This document shows, piece after piece, positions 1-6,378 of a stretch of DNA of 11,794 nucleotides. Made by a program: the position numbers and the translations under genes. The stretch covers positions 1-11,794 of the forward strand of contig JASHVH010000508.1 of the NCBI GenBank assembly GCA_030039575.1, in the 5' to 3' direction. This DNA comes from Acidimicrobiales bacterium. Its GTDB lineage: Bacteria; Actinomycetota; Acidimicrobiia; Acidimicrobiales; Palsa-688. The notes below the pieces were generated by a model. That model was not told the DNA's origin. It ran no database searches and saw only the letters and a list, made by a program, of their open reading frames with translations. Numbering within the stretch: position 1 is the first letter of the stretch; every line of letters starts with the position of its first letter.

Positions 1-302
1 AGCCCAGATTTCTCCCGGAATGCTTGGAAAGCCTTCAGGCTCAGGGAGTTCAAAGACTGGGAGTGGGTCGTTGTCCTCCATACGGGCGCGAGGTGGAAAC
101 CACCACGCAAGGACCCTCGGGTGAGGACCGTCATCGATGATGAGCTTGACGGGGTCGGGTCGGCCAAACGGCGTGCCTGCGAGGAAGCAACGGGCATAAT
201 CCAGTCGAGCTCGATCACGACGACCTCTTGGCTCGGTCGGCCCTTGAGGGCGTGCACGACGCCTTCTCGGAGCAGCCCAGCCTCCCACTCGTTTACAGTC
301 AC
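1..302 (-). pseudogene. 5' part of an unidentified gene, probably frameshifted, running off the left edge
   Basis: I do not recognise this gene. A GTG codon at 302-300 directly follows the stop of the upstream surface-protein gene (TAA at 305-303), and the frame stays open to the window edge. Its first ~33 codons read protein-like (VTVNEWEAGLLREG, then QEVVVIELD). After about position 205 that frame becomes Ser/Thr/Arg-rich, while another frame becomes convincing: LDYARCFLAGTPFGRPDPV, KLIIDDGPHPRVLAWWFPP, then an acidic Pro-rich stretch ending PEGFPSIPGEIWA. Joining the two near 198-206 would need one inserted base in the DNA, so I infer a 1-base deletion, either mutation or sequencing error. 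The protein would be cytoplasmic, as no signal peptide is seen. No clear Shine-Dalgarno precedes the GTG, so coupling to the upstream gene is possible. Third-position GC is weaker in the downstream frame, which keeps confidence modest. Confidence 0.35.
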
Positions 303-3107
303 TTATTTCGAGTACTGCACGACCGCTCTGAGGCCACCGGCGCTCGGGACCGGTACTGCTGCGCTACCGGCGTAGCCGTCGGCGGCCAGCTGGGCGAGGG
401 TGTCGAACAGGTACAGGGAACCCTGGTAGCTCACGTACACCATGCCCGGGGCGCTGACCAGCACCCCTGCGGCCATGCTGGCCCCCGTCTCGGCCGGCCC
501 CACCGTCCCGGTGAGCGCCTGGGCCGGGTCGGCGGCCCGTACCCGGCCGAGGACAGCGGGCGAGGCGATGCCAAAGGCCCGGCCCCCGGCCAATACATAG
601 AACGTGCCCGCCGAGTCGACCAGCGCCCCGTCGGCCCGGGTGGCCAGGGCGGTGGCCGAAGGGCCGGTCACGCCGTCGGTCGTCCCCACCCGCAGGCCCG
701 CCAGGCTGGGCACGGTGACGACCAGGGCGGCGTCGTAGCCGTTGGCAAAGAACTGGTGCGGAGTGGAAAAGCCGTGCAGCTCACCGTCGGTGCCGGCCAC
801 GTAGATGGTGCCGGCGCCGTCGACCGCCTTGGTGGACAGCAGCGTCCCGGGCCGCGGGACCTGCGTGGGGGGCAGCGCTCCAGGCGGGGCCGCTTGCCCG
901 TGGGCGCGGTCCACCCGCCCCAGCGCCGCCAGTTGGCCGGGCGACGCCAGGAAGGCATGCCCGCCGGCCAAGACATATGACTTCCCGCCAAAGCGGACCA
1001 CTGCCCCGTTGGGGTAGGTGAGCCCGGCCCCCGGGAAAACAGGGGCCGGGGGCGCCGTCGCGGCTGGGGTAGTCGTGGTGGGGACCGGGATGAATTTGCC
1101 TGCGGTCACGTCCAGCGACAGCGAGCCAGTGGCCGGGGTGGAGACGCCGCTGGCGGTGTCGTCGAAGCTGGCGGTAACCGTGTAGTCCCCCAGGTTGAGG
1201 TCGTCGGGGCCGGTGCAGGAGGTAGCCGCGGTCGGGAAGCTCAAGCTGCACAGCACCAGGCCCCCGGGGGTGGTCGAGAAGCTGAGGGTGCCCGTGGCGC
1301 TGGCCGGCACCCCGCTCTCGGCGAAGATGGCCGCCGTGCTGTAGGCGATGGCGGCCGAGGTGGCCCCGTCCACCGTCGCCGAGAACACCGGCACCACCGC
1401 CACGCTGGCCGTGGCCGGGGCCGAGGTGTAGCCCAGGTTGTCGGTCACCGTGTAGCTGAAGCTGTCCGCCCCCACGAAGCCGGCGGCCGGGGTGTAGGTG
1501 AACGACCCGTCGGCGTTGACAGTGACGGCCCCATCGGCCGGACCGGCTGAAAGGGCCGCCGTCCAACTGGTGGCCCCGGGGTTAACGTCCGTGACGCCGG
1601 ACAGTAGAGTGCCTGCCGGCTCGGCCAGGGCAGTAGCCTCGTCCGTCTGGGCGGACACAGTCCGCGCCACCGGCATCACGTACTGCACAGCGCCGGCGTT
1701 GCAGGGGGCCCCGGCCGGGCTGGCCACCCCCCGCTGGTCGGTGGTGGGGCACAGCTGGGTAGAGGTGCTGTTGAGCAGGACCGAGGTGTTGTTGGGGACC
1801 AGCCGTATAGCCGGGTTGCCCGCCAGCAGGGCTATTGTCTCGGTCGGTCCGCCGTTGTCGGCCAGAGGCCCGAGTAGGGCCCCCAGGTTGGCCACATCGA
1901 GGTCGTCGCCCGGGACTGGTCCGGACTTCGATTCGCAGGTGCTGTCGCTGCCGACGTTGTAGCTCTCGTCGTTCCAGGGTCCCCCCTGGGCGCAGGCACC
2001 GCTGAAGATGTCAGCTGCGGCCCAGACGGTGGCGGTTGTGCCACTGTTGTCTATGGTGCCGCCCGAGGCGGCGGTGTTCCCCGAGAAGGTGGAGCTCATG
2101 ACGGTGAGGGTGCCGGTGCCGTTGTCATCGCCGTTGTCGACGGCGCCGCCATCACCTTCGGCGGTGTTCCCCGCGAAGGTGGAGCTCGTGACGGTGAGGG
2201 TGCCACGGCCGTGGTCATCGCCATTGTCGATGGCGCCGCCATGATTTTCAGCGGTGTTGCCCGAGAAGGTTGAGCTTGTGACCGTGAGGGTGCCACTGTG
2301 GATGATCGGCCCCCGGCTAGTGTCGCTGAAGCCGTTGCCTATTGCACCGCCAAAGGTGGCGGAGTTCCCCGAGAAGGTGGAGCTCGTGACGGTGAGGGTG
2401 CCACGCCCGCCGTCACCGTTTTCTATTGCGCCGCCAAAGGTGGCAGAGTTCCCCGAGAAGGTGGAGCTCGTGACGGTGAGGGTGCCAAGGCCGAGGGTGC
2501 CGTTGTCTATTGCACCGCCGTATTCGCCATTATTGTCGGAGAAAGTGCATGCGCTCACGATGAGGGTCCCGTCGGTGACGTTGAGGATGCCACTACCGTT
2601 GCCGTTCTCAACCGTGGTCCCCTCGAGGTCGAGGAAGACGGGGCCGGCAATACCGAGCACTTGGCCCGAACAGCTCGACGTTTGACAGCCGATGGCGCTG
2701 CCGTCGTTGCCGTCCAGGGTGGGGCTGGCGACGCCCGGTGCCGGCTCGATGGTGAGCGGTGCCGAAGCCGAGGTGCCGGTGGGGCTCACCAACCAGTTGC
2801 CCACGTAGTTCTGGCTTGCCCCCGGGGTGGCCAGATAGACGGTGTCGCCTCCACCGGCTAGGGAAAGGGCCCCGGCCAGGTTGCACTGCTCAGTCGTGAC
2901 CGTCGTCGCGGGACAACCCGAGGAACTCGTCGGCGAAGCCACCTCGCCGCCGGCATAGGCGTACAGGCCCACCCCGGCGCCCGCCGCCAGCGTGGGGCTC
3001 ACGATGCTGAGCGACCCGAGGGCTACGAGACTGAGGGCCACGCCGACCGCCAGGGACCGCCTCGGCGCGGACCACGCCCAGTCCCCGTGGGCGGCGAGGT
3101 ACCTCAC
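303..3107 (-). CDS. Secreted beta-helix surface protein with Ig-like domains and duplicated C-terminal module
   Basis: Probably a secreted or cell-surface adhesin-like protein of 934 residues. Residues 16-42 form a Sec-type signal peptide: arginines, a hydrophobic core (LAVGVALSLVALGSLSIV), then an Ala-rich cleavage region. Residues ~60-175 look like the entry to a parallel beta-helix. Residues 180-355 hold six polymorphic-outer-membrane-protein-like repeats (GTLTVTSSTFSGN ... GGAIDNG). Residues ~365-476 match the 'choice-of-anchor Q' type ending of such helices (LGPLADNGGPTETIALLAGNPAI ... CPTTDQRGV ... CNAGAV). Residues ~485-572 are a cadherin/Big_9-like domain (DGSFTYTPAAGFVGADSFSY), and ~574-668 a second Ig-like domain. 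A Thr/Pro/Ala linker (673-690) leads to a C-terminal A-B-A-B repeat module (705-929). There is no LPXTG motif or C-terminal membrane helix, so attachment is unclear. The start is GTG at 3107; an in-frame stop lies about 60 bases upstream with no better start between. No strong ribosome binding site is visible. Confidence 0.88.
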   Translation of the reverse strand: MRYLAAHGDWAWSAPRRSLAVGVALSLVALGSLSIVSPTLAAGAGVGLYAYAGGEVASPTSSSGCPATTVTTEQCNLAGALSLAGGGDTVYLATPGASQNYVGNWLVSPTGTSASAPLTIEPAPGVASPTLDGNDGSAIGCQTSSCSGQVLGIAGPVFLDLEGTTVENGNGSGILNVTDGTLIVSACTFSDNNGEYGGAIDNGTLGLGTLTVTSSTFSGNSATFGGAIENGDGGRGTLTVTSSTFSGNSATFGGAIGNGFSDTSRGPIIHSGTLTVTSSTFSGNTAENHGGAIDNGDDHGRGTLTVTSSTFAGNTAEGDGGAVDNGDDNGTGTLTVMSSTFSGNTAASGGTIDNSGTTATVWAAADIFSGACAQGGPWNDESYNVGSDSTCESKSGPVPGDDLDVANLGALLGPLADNGGPTETIALLAGNPAIRLVPNNTSVLLNSTSTQLCPTTDQRGVASPAGAPCNAGAVQYVMPVARTVSAQTDEATALAEPAGTLLSGVTDVNPGATSWTAALSAGPADGAVTVNADGSFTYTPAAGFVGADSFSYTVTDNLGYTSAPATASVAVVPVFSATVDGATSAAIAYSTAAIFAESGVPASATGTLSFSTTPGGLVLCSLSFPTAATSCTGPDDLNLGDYTVTASFDDTASGVSTPATGSLSLDVTAGKFIPVPTTTTPAATAPPAPVFPGAGLTYPNGAVVRFGGKSYVLAGGHAFLASPGQLAALGRVDRAHGQAAPPGALPPTQVPRPGTLLSTKAVDGAGTIYVAGTDGELHGFSTPHQFFANGYDAALVVTVPSLAGLRVGTTDGVTGPSATALATRADGALVDSAGTFYVLAGGRAFGIASPAVLGRVRAADPAQALTGTVGPAETGASMAAGVLVSAPGMVYVSYQGSLYLFDTLAQLAADGYAGSAAVPVPSAGGLRAVVQYSK
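321..995 (-). repeat. Duplicated two-part C-terminal module (A-B-A-B) of the surface protein
   Basis: Residues 705-825 and 833-929 look like two copies of a two-part module. Part A reads YVLAGGHAFLASPGQL at residue 711 and YVLAGGRAFGIASPAVL at 837. Part B reads IYVAGTDGELHGFSTPHQF then ANGYDAALVVTVPSLAGLR (from 768), and VYVSYQGSLYLFDTLAQL then ADGYAGSAAVPVPSAGGLR (from 890). Every part carries the pattern aromatic-Tyr-Val ... Gly ... Phe, as in beta-propeller or carbohydrate-binding repeats. I cannot name the family. The copies differ clearly in sequence, so this duplication is older than the beta-helix repeats. Confidence 0.7.
2043..2570 (-). repeat. Six tandem beta-helix coding repeats
   Basis: Within the surface-protein gene, residues 180-355, a unit of 28-36 codons is repeated six times. 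The core is GTLTVTSSTFSGN followed by GGAIDNG-like residues. Cores begin at residues 180 (divergent, GTLIVSACTFSDN), 208, 236, 272, 302 and 332. The five later cores are nearly identical at DNA level as well, for example the recurring plus-strand string gagaaggtggagctcgtgac. The variable spacing (28, 36, 30, 30 codons) comes from Gly/Asp-rich turns such as NGDDHGRG and NGFSDTSRG. Near-identical DNA implies recent duplication or gene conversion, and makes copy number prone to change or mis-assembly. Confidence 0.85.
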
Positions 3108-3952
3108 GGGACAGCTCGCCGAAGGTTGGCTGAGCGCTGGGGCGCGGAGCCTCGTGCCCTCTCACCCAGGTCGCCGACAGCCAGCGCCGCATGTGGCGGG
3201 CCAGGCGTGATGCCCCGCCTAGCCATTTCGGGCCCCTCTCGGGCCCTTACGCGACAGGAGCCAGAGAGCGACGGCAGCCGGCGCCAGCACCTGTCCATGA
3301 GGAACCTCCCGTAGCTGTTAAGGCGATGAAGACGACCTCGGCACGCGCTGTACTGGGCTAAAGGTACATCCAGCGTGACAGTCGGCACCACGGGCAATTA
3401 CGCCGACGACCGCGACAGGTTCGGCCTCGAGCCATTTGTATGCAGCGCGCCGAGGTGATGGCTACCGGTATGATCTTGGTGCCGAGAGGTCAGTAATTTC
3501 AACGCCGTGGATCCGGCGATGTGTCCCTCGCCTGATGCTCGATGCACAGAATGTTCCTTACGGTGTAGGTGTTTTCACGATCGGATGGTCCAACAGTCAG
3601 TGCCGGGACGGGTAATTCTTCGCCGGCTCGGGGCTGTCGACCGCACATATCGGCTCTTCCCGACGTCCGCTCTGGGGTTCCTCGGTGCCAGGCCGGCTCG
3701 CGCTTCGCAGCCATAAAGTCCCTGGCACAAGCCACGGTTCTGGCTCCCCAAGGTCACGTGGCGCCGCCGGGCACAGAGGACAATCCTGTAGCGGCGCGAC
3801 GGGCCGTCGCCCACGCACTTGGCGAACTGCGATTGGATACTTTTTCAAGTACTTGTTTCGCCGACATCTCGGCTAATTCGTCGGAACTTCCGAGCCTCGC
3901 TCCTCCACTGTTCCTTGGGCCTATCCGAGACTTGAGCTGACCTCGGAGGTCG
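3108..3952. other. 845-base stretch with no convincing gene
   Basis: This gap separates two minus-strand genes. All six frames give only short ORFs with mixed third-position GC and Arg/Ser/Pro-rich translations typical of non-coding frames. I found no tRNA-like T-arm with matching acceptor stem and no convincing promoter. Two small hairpins are visible: GGGCCC-ctctc-GGGCCC near 3230-3246 and GGTTCG-gcct-CGAGCC at 3418-3433. Neither is followed by a T run, so neither is a standard intrinsic terminator. The surface-protein promoter should lie in the first ~150 bases, but I cannot place it. The size of the gap in otherwise dense DNA suggests a decayed gene. Confidence 0.5.
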
Positions 3953-4765
3953 CTATACCTGCCCCCATGCTTGGCCCATGCGTGGCATGGCGACCAGGGT
4001 ACGAGGGTCTGCGGCGAAGTCTCGCATACTGTCGAGGATCTCCTCGATCTCGGCGGAGGTGGCCAGTCCGTGGCGGAGGACGGCTGGCCCGATTTTCTCC
4101 ATTGTCTCCGCCATGATCTGCTTATGTGGCCCTTGCATGTGGACGGGCTGGAACACGTGCCAGCGGACATTGCGCATCCCGGCCTCGACGAGCAGGGCGG
4201 GCAGCCGACCCCCGATGTTGGCGTCCCCGCCTCCGGCCCGGACAGCCTCAACGTACAAGTCCAGGTAGCGGTCGTAGGCGTCGTGGCGTGGGTAGCAGTA
4301 GCAACCGCTGAAGTCGATGTCCTCGACCACGAAAGTGCCTCCCGTGGAAAGCAAACCAGCGAGGTGGGCGACGAGGTCATCTGCACGGTCGACGTGGGAA
4401 AGAAGAAACCTGGCGTACACGAAGTCAAAGGGGCCCCCTTGCACCGAGCGGGCGTCGGTGACTTGGAAGTCCACATTGTCTACCCCGGTCGCCCCCGCGT
4501 CCTGACGGGCGAGTTCCACTATCTCGGGGTCGAAGTCGATACCCACCACACGGCCCGAGGCGCCCACCATCCGCGCCAGGTCGACCGTTACGTGCCCGCC
4601 GCCGCAGCCGACGTCCAGGCATGCTTTGCCCAAACCGACGCCAACTCTCGCCAGAAGTTCAACTGTCGTAGGCCGCATAATGTCGGCCAGCAGGTTCAAC
4701 CTCCGCTTGCCCTCTTCGCCACCGGCGATCGCGTAGGCGTCCTGAGCACCACCGGTGACTGTCAT
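3953..4765 (-). CDS. Class I SAM-dependent methyltransferase
   Basis: A cytoplasmic methyltransferase of 270 residues; the substrate is unknown. Counting from the GTG two codons upstream, motif I is CLDVGCGGGHVTVDLA (51-66), the glycine-rich SAM-binding loop. Motif II is GRVVGIDFDPEIVELA (73-88), whose acidic residues bind the SAM ribose. A motif III-like stretch follows (VDFQVTDA, 100-107), then FDFVYARFLLSHVD (115-128) and the post-motif strand GGTFVVEDIDFSG (144-156). The C-terminal part (160-270) is a substrate cap with no recognised signature. The ORF could start with GTG at 4771, but GGGGGAG sits right against that codon and lies 5 bases before the ATG at 4765, so the ATG is the better start. 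The closest general resemblance is to actinobacterial ubiE/LaeA-type small-molecule methyltransferases. It stands divergent from a broken second methyltransferase but is not visibly its paralogue. Confidence 0.9.
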   Translation of the reverse strand: MTVTGGAQDAYAIAGGEEGKRRLNLLADIMRPTTVELLARVGVGLGKACLDVGCGGGHVTVDLARMVGASGRVVGIDFDPEIVELARQDAGATGVDNVDFQVTDARSVQGGPFDFVYARFLLSHVDRADDLVAHLAGLLSTGGTFVVEDIDFSGCYCYPRHDAYDRYLDLYVEAVRAGGGDANIGGRLPALLVEAGMRNVRWHVFQPVHMQGPHKQIMAETMEKIGPAVLRHGLATSAEIEEILDSMRDFAADPRTLVAMPRMGQAWGQV

Positions 4766-4795
4766 CCCCACTCCCCCGGTCTCTTTGGACGGTGG

Positions 4796-4825
4796 ATTGT
4801 ACTAACCCCCGTTCCGGAAATTCGA
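4796..4825 (-). promoter_or_regulatory. Candidate promoter of the methyltransferase gene
   Basis: On the minus strand, TACAAT (4801-4796) is a good -10 element. An 18-base spacer separates it from TCGAAT (4825-4820), a poor -35. The start point would lie near 4789, giving a short leader before the ATG at 4765. A 5-base-arm inverted repeat (TTCGA ... TCGAA, 4821-4837) and the palindrome TTCCGGAA (4812-4819) fall on the -35 and spacer, so a regulator could bind here. This rests on pattern matching alone. Confidence 0.35.
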
Positions 4826-4980
4826 TTGATCGTCGAAAAAGGAATGAGACCTTTGTCACACCGAGAACCGTTCGGCAAGAGTTTGTTCTCAGTGTGCGTT
4901 GACAGGCGTCGGCGAACGGAAAGTCCGGTGCGGTCGGTCGCCGAACCTGATCGGATGAGGCCATAGCCCTGCCACGAGCT

Positions 4981-5544
4981 TTGGTCATTCGTGAGAGTAC
5001 CCACCGCATCCACGATCCTCTGATCCCGGCGAAGTTGGCCCGCCTCGGCGAGGCGGTACCGCTGCGGTCAGGGTAACGGGTGCTCGACGCGGCCGGCTAC
5101 GTCGCCGCGGAGCCGGCTGACGTCGCTTCATGCCTCGGGGCCACCTGGACCGGTGACGGGATCTTCGGCACGATCGATCCGCTGAGTCGCTCGCTGCGTA
5201 GTGGCGGCCTCGTCCTTATCGGCGAGCCGTACTGGGTGCGCGCTCCAGCGACCGACGATCTCGCACGAGCGTGCCATGCCCGCGACCGTGATGACTGGTT
5301 GACGCTTCCCGAGCTGGTCTCGTCGCTACGGAGCTATGGACTGGACCTCGTACAGATGCTGCTCGCCAGTCCCGACCACTGGGACGCCACATTCACTCCA
5401 TCGCTCGGGAACCGCACATTCCGAACGTCAGCGCCAAGGTTCGCCGATCGGTCAGGTAAGAATCACGCCACCCACTTCCTGGCGGGCCGTCGAGGTGCCG
5501 ATCAAGGGCGCCGGAACAATCACGTACAATGCCTCCGGCATTGA
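4981..5544 (+). pseudogene. Remnant of a second class I SAM-dependent methyltransferase
   Basis: This is a broken gene of the family whose members begin like RESxHRIHxPxxPxKLAxLG and continue with a motif I loop. Here codons from ~4981 read VIRESTHRIHDPLIPAKLARL then GEAVPLRSG. An in-frame TAA follows at 5074-5076, and the same frame resumes with RVLDAAGYVAAEPADV from 5077. RVLD is the usual lead into motif I, whereas AAGYVAAEPADV belongs some 60-70 residues further on, so the SAM-binding core appears deleted. The next part is well conserved: SCLGATWTGDGIFGTIDPL, then RSGGLVLIGEPYW and SYGLDLVQMLLASPDHWD. After WD (near 5385) the resemblance ends, so the C-terminus is also lost or replaced; the frame stops at 5544. 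The segment from GTG 5080 is open but cannot bind SAM. The family placement is from memory of typical sequences. Confidence 0.7.
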
Positions 5545-5653
5545 GCACCTGCCCGGATCAGGCGGTGCGCGGAACATCAAGGTCGTGGTCTGGCCGCCAC
5601 AATGCCTGCCCGCAACCGGAGAAGATCAGATCGGACGGCCCAATGCTCAGTGG

Positions 5654-6106
5654 CTACGGCTGGAGATCCACAGCGGCTCGGTCGGAGCCGTCCATGTAGA
5701 ACGGTGTCGAGTTGTGCTCGTGGACGATTTTCCAGATCCCGTCCGTTCTGCGAAAGGCCAGTGTGGCGCGGAACCAAAGGTCGATGGTCGTACCGTCCGT
5801 CTTGGTGCCTCGGAGCCGGTTGAGGCTATAACTGTAGGCTAGGTCGCCCTCGGCGGCGATCGACAGCTGTGTGAACTGGACGTCGGGGCCTGCCCGCCAG
5901 GTTTGGTACCAGGCGTCCCAGCCGTCGGGGCCGAGGACCGCCGACCCCGATTCGGCCAGCGGAGGAGCCAGGTCGAAGCTGACGATGTCGGGGGCGTAAT
6001 GAGAAACGAACCGCTCGGCGTCTTTGGCCCGATGGGCCCCGGCCCGGTCGTCCAGTACCGCCCTGATGCCGGTCGTGTCGGTCTCGGGCCCAGGTTCGAT
6101 GGTCAT
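5654..6106 (-). CDS. SnoaL-like / ketosteroid-isomerase-type (NTF2 fold) protein
   Basis: A 150-residue cytoplasmic protein of the SnoaL/DUF4440 type, an NTF2-like cone fold used by isomerases, cyclases, hydrolases and also non-enzymatic binding proteins. Seen in order: an N-terminal helix (TGIRAVLDDRAGAHRAKDAE, 12-31), the family-typical 'lived-in' segment FVSHYAPDIVSFDLAPPL (33-50), a helix GWDAWYQTW (62-70), and then antiparallel strands including DVQFTQLSIAAEGDLAYSYS (75-94). The signature ending WFRATLAFRRTDGIWKIVHEH (111-131) follows. Length matches the family. The start is firm: AAAGGAGG lies 8 bases before the ATG. It is a single gene with no operon partner; the nearest minus-strand gene upstream ends at 6379. 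Substrate and even catalysis are unknown, because the catalytic Asp/His positions vary too much in this family to assign. Confidence 0.9.
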   Translation of the reverse strand: MTIEPGPETDTTGIRAVLDDRAGAHRAKDAERFVSHYAPDIVSFDLAPPLAESGSAVLGPDGWDAWYQTWRAGPDVQFTQLSIAAEGDLAYSYSLNRLRGTKTDGTTIDLWFRATLAFRRTDGIWKIVHEHNSTPFYMDGSDRAAVDLQP

Positions 6107-6143
6107 AAAGCGTTCCTCCTTTGCGGTCGGGCTCGTCGTTTGC

Positions 6144-6171
6144 CTAGTACCGACGGATGGGAAACTCGCAA
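6144..6171 (-). promoter_or_regulatory. Candidate promoter of the SnoaL-like gene
   Basis: On the minus strand, TTGCGA (6171-6166) and TACTAG (6149-6144) are separated by 16 bases. Transcription would begin near 6137, about 30 bases before the ATG at 6106 and just upstream of the strong ribosome binding site at 6122-6115. Both hexamers are imperfect, so this is a suggestion from spacing and similarity only. Confidence 0.3.
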
Positions 6172-6248
6172 CTCATCGCAATGTCTGAGGTAGATCCAGT
6201 GCGCATATTGTCCGAGCGCGCCTGGCGTTCTGTCCCCGCATCAAGCGA

Positions 6249-6262
6249 TAGCGGTACCGCTA
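6249..6262. promoter_or_regulatory. Perfect 14-bp palindrome between the permease and SnoaL-like genes
   Basis: TAGCGGTACCGCTA reads the same on both strands. It sits in the 272-base gap between the end of the permease gene and the start of the SnoaL-like gene, about 145 bases upstream of the latter. It could be a dimeric-repressor site. A T run does not follow on either strand, so it is not a standard terminator. The inner 10-mer GCGGTACCGC also occurs at 5053-5062 inside the methyltransferase remnant, which may be chance in GC-rich DNA. Confidence 0.3.
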
Positions 6263-6378
6263 CGTTGATTTTCAGAGATCGCCCGCTCTGTGCCACCCCG
6301 GAGCGTCGATGTCCCGACATCGCCTGTGTACAGATAATCCCGGTCTGGGGCGGTTGACTCCGCGCACCCGCCGGCCGG

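Noticed and set aside
228..980. 250-codon open frame on the plus strand opposite the surface-protein gene
   Set aside because: Gly/Arg/Gln/His-rich translation typical of the antisense of a GC-rich gene, with no recognisable domain. The minus-strand frame has a signal peptide and clear domains.
3418..3433. Hairpin GGTTCG-gcct-CGAGCC as a terminator or tRNA T-arm
   Set aside because: There is no T run on either strand and no matching tRNA arms around it.
3597..3848. Minus-strand ORF with a CPLCP motif (MKKYPIAVRQVRGRRP...), faintly like the start of a GalT-type protein
   Set aside because: Only a short Cys/Pro motif supports it. Third-position GC is mixed and the rest of the frame does not resemble the family.
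4899..4904. TTGACA as a plus-strand promoter for the methyltransferase relic
   Set aside because: No acceptable -10 element lies 16-19 bases downstream.
3971..4966. 331-codon open frame on the plus strand opposite the methyltransferase
   Set aside because: It is the mirror of an intact methyltransferase with SAM motifs, and its translation has no domain signature.
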